Shown here piece by piece: positions 61,091 through 64,000 of a stretch of DNA of 64,000 bases. This DNA is from Allobosea thiooxidans (GTDB taxonomy: Bacteria > Pseudomonadota > Alphaproteobacteria > Rhizobiales > Beijerinckiaceae), in assembly GCF_900168195.1 (NCBI RefSeq), contig NZ_FUYX01000013.1:62001-126000 (forward strand), written 5' to 3'. Made by a program: the position numbers and the translations under genes. Every line of letters starts with the position of its first letter. Positions within the stretch are counted from its first letter, which is position 1. Below the pieces are notes generated by a model. It saw nothing but the letters and a program-made list of their open reading frames with translations, had not been told where the DNA came from and did no database searches.

Positions 61091-61651
61091 ATGACGGACG
61101 AAGCTGCCACCGACCGGTTGGTCGTGATCACCGGCGGGCCGGGTGCGGGCAAGACGACAATGATCGAGGCGTTGGCGGCGCGGGGCCATGCCGTGCGGCC
61201 GGAGGCCGGGCGGGCGATCATCCGGGACCAGCAGGCGATCGGGGGCAGGGGCCTTCCCTGGGCCGACCGGGTGCTGTTCGCCGAGCTGATGCTCTCGGCC
61301 GATCTGCGCAGCCATGCGCAGGGGCAGGAGCAGGAGGGTCTCGTCTTCTTCGACCGCGGCCTGCCCGATATTGCGGGCTACCTCGCGCTCTGCGGCTTGC
61401 CCGTGCCGGAGCATGTCGACCGGGCAGCCGCTCGCTTCCGCTATCGCCGGACGGTCTTCATCGCGCCGCCCTGGCCGGAGATCTTCAGCCAGGATGCCGA
61501 GCGGCGGCAGGATCTCGCCGAGGCGGAGAGGACCCATGACGCCATGGTCGCGAGCTATGCGCGGCACGGCTACGATCCGATTCCGCTGCCGCTGGCGAGC
61601 GTCGAGGCGCGGATCGCCTTCGTTCTGGGCCATCTCGCCGGTTCGGGCTGA
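61091..61651 (+). CDS. AAA_28-type ATPase/kinase
   Basis: A 186-residue P-loop protein. Walker A is GGPGAGKTTMIE near residue 15; the Walker B-like FFDRGLPD follows near 90. The layout (RAIIRDQQ, then a long helix, then FDRGLPD) matches the AAA_28 family of small NTPases. Relatives resemble nucleoside or thiamine kinases. GAGGACAGAA lies before the ATG. It stands between rlmB and tRNA-Tyr; substrate unknown. Confidence 0.82.
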   Translation: MTDEAATDRLVVITGGPGAGKTTMIEALAARGHAVRPEAGRAIIRDQQAIGGRGLPWADRVLFAELMLSADLRSHAQGQEQEGLVFFDRGLPDIAGYLALCGLPVPEHVDRAAARFRYRRTVFIAPPWPEIFSQDAERRQDLAEAERTHDAMVASYARHGYDPIPLPLASVEARIAFVLGHLAGSG

Positions 61652-61820
61652 GCGACGCGGCGCCCCCGCGACGAAGCGTCCGCACAGGGAATTCGCGCGA
61701 TCGGTCTTTTTGCCGTTGACAGGGAGCGACCCGGTCACCATAAGTCCGGCCGCGCCTGCCGGTCGTCGCAAAAGCGACACACCGGCGGCCCTCGGCTCCG
61801 AGAGCCGATCAGGGCGCAGG

Positions 61821-61906
61821 CGGGGGAATGTCCCGAGCGGCAAAGGGGGCGGACTGTAAATCCGCTGGCTATGCCTTCGCAGGTTCGAGTCCTGCTTCCC
61901 CCACCA
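61821..61906 (+). tRNA. tRNA-Tyr (anticodon GTA)
   Basis: An 86-nt class II tRNA with encoded CCA. GGGGGAA pairs with TTCCCCC. The anticodon loop CTGTAAA reads UAC/UAU. The variable arm and GGTTCGAGTCC T-loop are clear. A TTTTTT tract follows. Decayed phage-like and IS sequences begin immediately to the right, so it may have served as an integration site. Confidence 0.97.
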
Positions 61907-62003
61907 TCTTTTTTCTTAAGAATCTGATTTCCCTTCTTTTTTAGCGGCGGTTCCCGCGCCTGATGGCGAGGTGCGGGAAAGCGCGGGCCGGGCATATCTT
62001 GAA

Positions 62004-62274
62004 TCACAGCACGACCTCCTCTTCCTGCTCAACAGTGACTTGCGAGAGGTCTTGCTGCTGCCGAGCATTCTCCCCGATCAGCACGCGAATGGTTCCGTCC
62101 GGCGCCACCTCTGAGACCGTGCGCACGCGCGCCTGAGCGACCGCGCGAACCGTGCGGGCGATGTCGGCTTGTGTGACCGTGGCGGCGGCGCGGGGCAGCG
62201 ATATCGCGGCTTAGGCCGGCGTGTGGCCGATCGATGGCGTCGCGAGCCGTCTTGCGCCAATGGCTGTCGCTCAT
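62004..62274 (-). pseudogene. decayed small phage/island genes
   Basis: From 62274 leftward, the frame opens MSDSHWRKTARDAIDRPHAGLS, which matches the start of a small prophage protein common in alphaproteobacteria, then loses that similarity after about 20 residues. In another frame, ISLPRAAATVTQADIARTVRAVAQARVRTV and DGTIRVLIGENA look like the body of a second small prophage gene, ending at TGA 62004-62006 but lacking any start codon because a TAA lies just before it. Two genes appear fused by deletion and broken. Confidence 0.6.
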
Positions 62275-62492
62275 CCCCGCCTCCTTGGATCGAACGGCAC
62301 GTTTCCGTGAGCTTCGGAAAGGGGATCGGGCTCGAATGCCGGTGCCAGCGCTGGGTAAGCTTTCGAAAATTGCTTTGCAGAGCGGACTTCACCCATTCTG
62401 AGGCAGCTGAGCTTGGGGCGCCGGCCCGAGAAACTCAGGTTCCGGCGCATTCTTCGAGGAACTTCCCCGCATTCGATTTGATGAGGCTGGCC

Positions 62493-62771
62493 ATGGCTTT
62501 CGTTTTCGATGCGCATACAGCACCGGACCTCGCGAACTGGCGGCAGGGCGTTCGATTCTGCATGGTTGATGGAACCAGGCGAGCGACCTGCCTGATTGGC
62601 ACTTCGACGCTGCGTGAGCTCGGGCCGGATGAACTCGAAAGCGACAAGCAATGTCTCGCTCAGTTCTACTTGCACTGCGGCGTGATCGCGTCCGCTGCTG
62701 CGCGCCTGCTGGGGGCGGGTGTTTCCGAAGGCAATTCGATCGTGCAAGTCATGCTTGCGAACCTGCTCTGA
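62493..62771 (+). CDS. DUF1488-like small protein
   Basis: A 92-residue protein. VRFCMVDGTRRATCLIGTS, then LAQFYLHCGVIASAAARLL, follow the pattern of DUF1488 proteins (a strand pair with Cys, then a helix with Phe...His...Ile...Ala). GAGG lies six bases before the ATG. An ATG four codons upstream is an alternative. It lies alone in the strip to the right of tRNA-Tyr, with lower GC than the chromosome. The gap of about 280 bases to the next gene holds no supported feature. Confidence 0.6.
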   Translation: MAFVFDAHTAPDLANWRQGVRFCMVDGTRRATCLIGTSTLRELGPDELESDKQCLAQFYLHCGVIASAAARLLGAGVSEGNSIVQVMLANLL

Positions 62772-63055
62772 GAGTCCGTGCGACCGAGTGTGAGTTCCGT
62801 TCACTTGTGGTCCCGGGACGTCGCCGTGCGGCTCAGCCTCGGGACCGGCCCCGTAGGCCCGGCGATCGATCCGGGCGGCTGCCTTGGCTTTCGCCTTCAG
62901 CGCGGTATAGCGGTCGATCTCGGCGCGGAGCCGAGTCGAAGACGTCTTCGCCGCTGATCTGGCGGTTGCCTCTGCGGCCTGATTCGTAGAACCTGCACGA
63001 GAGTTTGCCGCAGCCAATCGAATACCACCGCGGGCCGTTCGATGAACGGAAGCTT

Positions 63056-63547
63056 ATGAGCCGGCTGGACAGCTTCATTCGCCGCCTCGAGGCGCAGCGG
63101 GCAGTTTTGAACTGGGCGGCAGCTATGATCCGGGATCGGGAGGGGCTCGTTCTGGAGCTAGGCCTCGGCAATGGGCGGACCTACGACCATCTGCGGGAGT
63201 TGCTTTCGGGCCGAGAGATCCATGTGTTTGACTTGGAGCCGAAGCCAAACCCGTTTTCCATGCCGCCCGCACAATTCCTCGTCGTCGGCGATATGGCAAA
63301 GACGCTTCCGGCGTTTGTGGAACAGCATGGGGCGGCGGCGGTGCTTATCCATGTCGACGTCACGGTTGGCGTGCCCGAGCAAGACGCCGCCGCATTCGTG
63401 TGGTTGCCGGCCCATGTCGCAGCACTGGCAATGACCGGAGCGATCATCGTGAGCGGTTGGGCGCTCGAGCATGACAAGCTCGAGCCGTTGGCATTGCCTG
63501 ACGAGGTTCCGGAAGGTCGATACTTTGCGTACAGACGCGCTGCGTAA
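63056..63547 (+). CDS. small SAM-dependent methyltransferase (Methyltransf_17-like)
   Basis: A 163-residue methyltransferase of the PF12692-type family. Its start, MSRLDSFIRRLEAQRAVLNWAA, and the SAM motif VLELGLGNGRTYDHLRELL near residue 33 are typical. A later VFDLEPKPNP block and the HVDVTVGV strand fit too. The role of the family is unknown. The ATG at 63056 is preceded by GGAAG. It looks intact, unlike its neighbours. Confidence 0.78.
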   Translation: MSRLDSFIRRLEAQRAVLNWAAAMIRDREGLVLELGLGNGRTYDHLRELLSGREIHVFDLEPKPNPFSMPPAQFLVVGDMAKTLPAFVEQHGAAAVLIHVDVTVGVPEQDAAAFVWLPAHVAALAMTGAIIVSGWALEHDKLEPLALPDEVPEGRYFAYRRAA

Positions 63548-63659
63548 CTGCCGCCCTCCCTTCAGAGCCGGAATCCGCGCCTGCGTGAGGACGTTGATGG
63601 GGCCTCGGCCTACGATTCTCCTCGGGACTATCCTCCGGCGCTCCGGTCAGCCGATCCTT

Positions 63660-63815
63660 GACGGAACGCAGATACCAACCATCGGCACGAAGCAGGTCGC
63701 GCGCCGGCTGAAGACGCTCGAGGACGAGAACGCCCCCCTCAGGAAGCCGCTGGCCGAGCAGTTGCTCGACAATGCGATCCCGAAGGCCGTCGCCGCAAAA
63801 ATGCGGATGGTGTGA
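63660..63815 (+). pseudogene. IS3-family OrfA fragment
   Basis: The frame reads ARRLKTLEDENAPLRKPLAEQLL then DNAIPKAVAAKMRMV. This is the leucine-zipper end of IS3-group transposase OrfA proteins, where LEDENAxLKKLLAE(Q/A)MLDNA is highly conserved. Proline replacements within the zipper (AP, KP, IP) show decay. The helix-turn-helix N-terminus and OrfB are missing, so it is a remnant. The last 185 bases of the window are AT-richer with no gene visible. Confidence 0.65.
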
Positions 63816-64000
63816 ATCGATTAGCCCGAACGCCTCGCCAGTTCGCCCGTGCCCATAAAGGGGGGGATTTTTCATATTAAAACTATCGGAATTCCTGGGG
63901 CATAACCTTTTGGAATGCCTGATGAAGCAATTGGAATTTGACGTTAATACCTACAGAATGCGAGATTTCTGAGTAAGACAACGTCATGCGAAGCAATCGC

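Noticed and set aside
62271..63017. A 248-codon minus-strand frame right of tRNA-Tyr
   Set aside because: Antisense to the DUF1488-like ORF; the only helix-like stretch (near 62880-62990) is too short to judge.
63444..63875. A 143-codon minus-strand frame near the right end
   Set aside because: Antisense to the OrfA fragment, whose plus-strand leucine-zipper match is more specific.

Overview
The window is high-GC alphaproteobacterial chromosome. The gene families (DUF3126, DUF1190, DUF2336, BTLCP peptidase, FkbM methyltransferase, PAS_5 and PilZ proteins, CtrA-like boxes) point to Hyphomicrobiales, and the mix looks most like Bosea or a close Boseaceae relative. That placement is inference. 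There is no rRNA, CRISPR array or intact transposase.

Left edge (1-2905): end of an integrated element. It holds an AT-rich three-helix membrane protein, a symmetric cluster of GGACA boxes, a RepA/RecA-like AAA ATPase and a small SpoVG-like protein. Its inner boundary coincides with a radC gene that stops exactly where the JAB domain should continue.

Core chromosome (2906-61906): ordinary housekeeping and accessory genes in short operons. These include map, an FkbM methyltransferase, a CinA-type MoCF protein, a soluble double-PAS chemoreceptor, gpt, a PEP-carboxylase-like protein with altered catalytic motifs, an AMP-binding ligase, tRNA-Leu(TAA), a CNNM/CorC protein, an FAD monooxygenase, cysE, a LysR regulator facing a serine-hydroxymethyltransferase-like enzyme across a perfect LysR box, a beta-lactamase-fold hydrolase, a gamma-carbonic anhydrase, a BTLCP peptidase, PilZ and PAS proteins, rhomboid, patatin, hisI, folE, an IscU-like scaffold, yidD, thrS, an OpgC/SGNH pair, nitroreductase and flavin reductase, an HpcH/MaoC pair, a lytic transglycosylase with DUF2336, nadK, an MBL hydrolase, tRNA-Thr(TGT), an MHS transporter, rlmB and tRNA-Tyr(GTA).

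Right edge (61907-64000): a decayed accessory strip beside tRNA-Tyr, with a broken phage-type gene, a DUF1488-like ORF, a small methyltransferase and an IS3-type OrfA fragment.

Seven intergenic elements made of paired perfect or near-perfect hairpins fall into three families. All have GTCAT at the foot of each hairpin. Four of the seven lie between convergent genes or beyond a 3' end. This shared architecture, the radC junction with its GGACA cluster, and the PEPC-like enzyme are the observations most worth following up.
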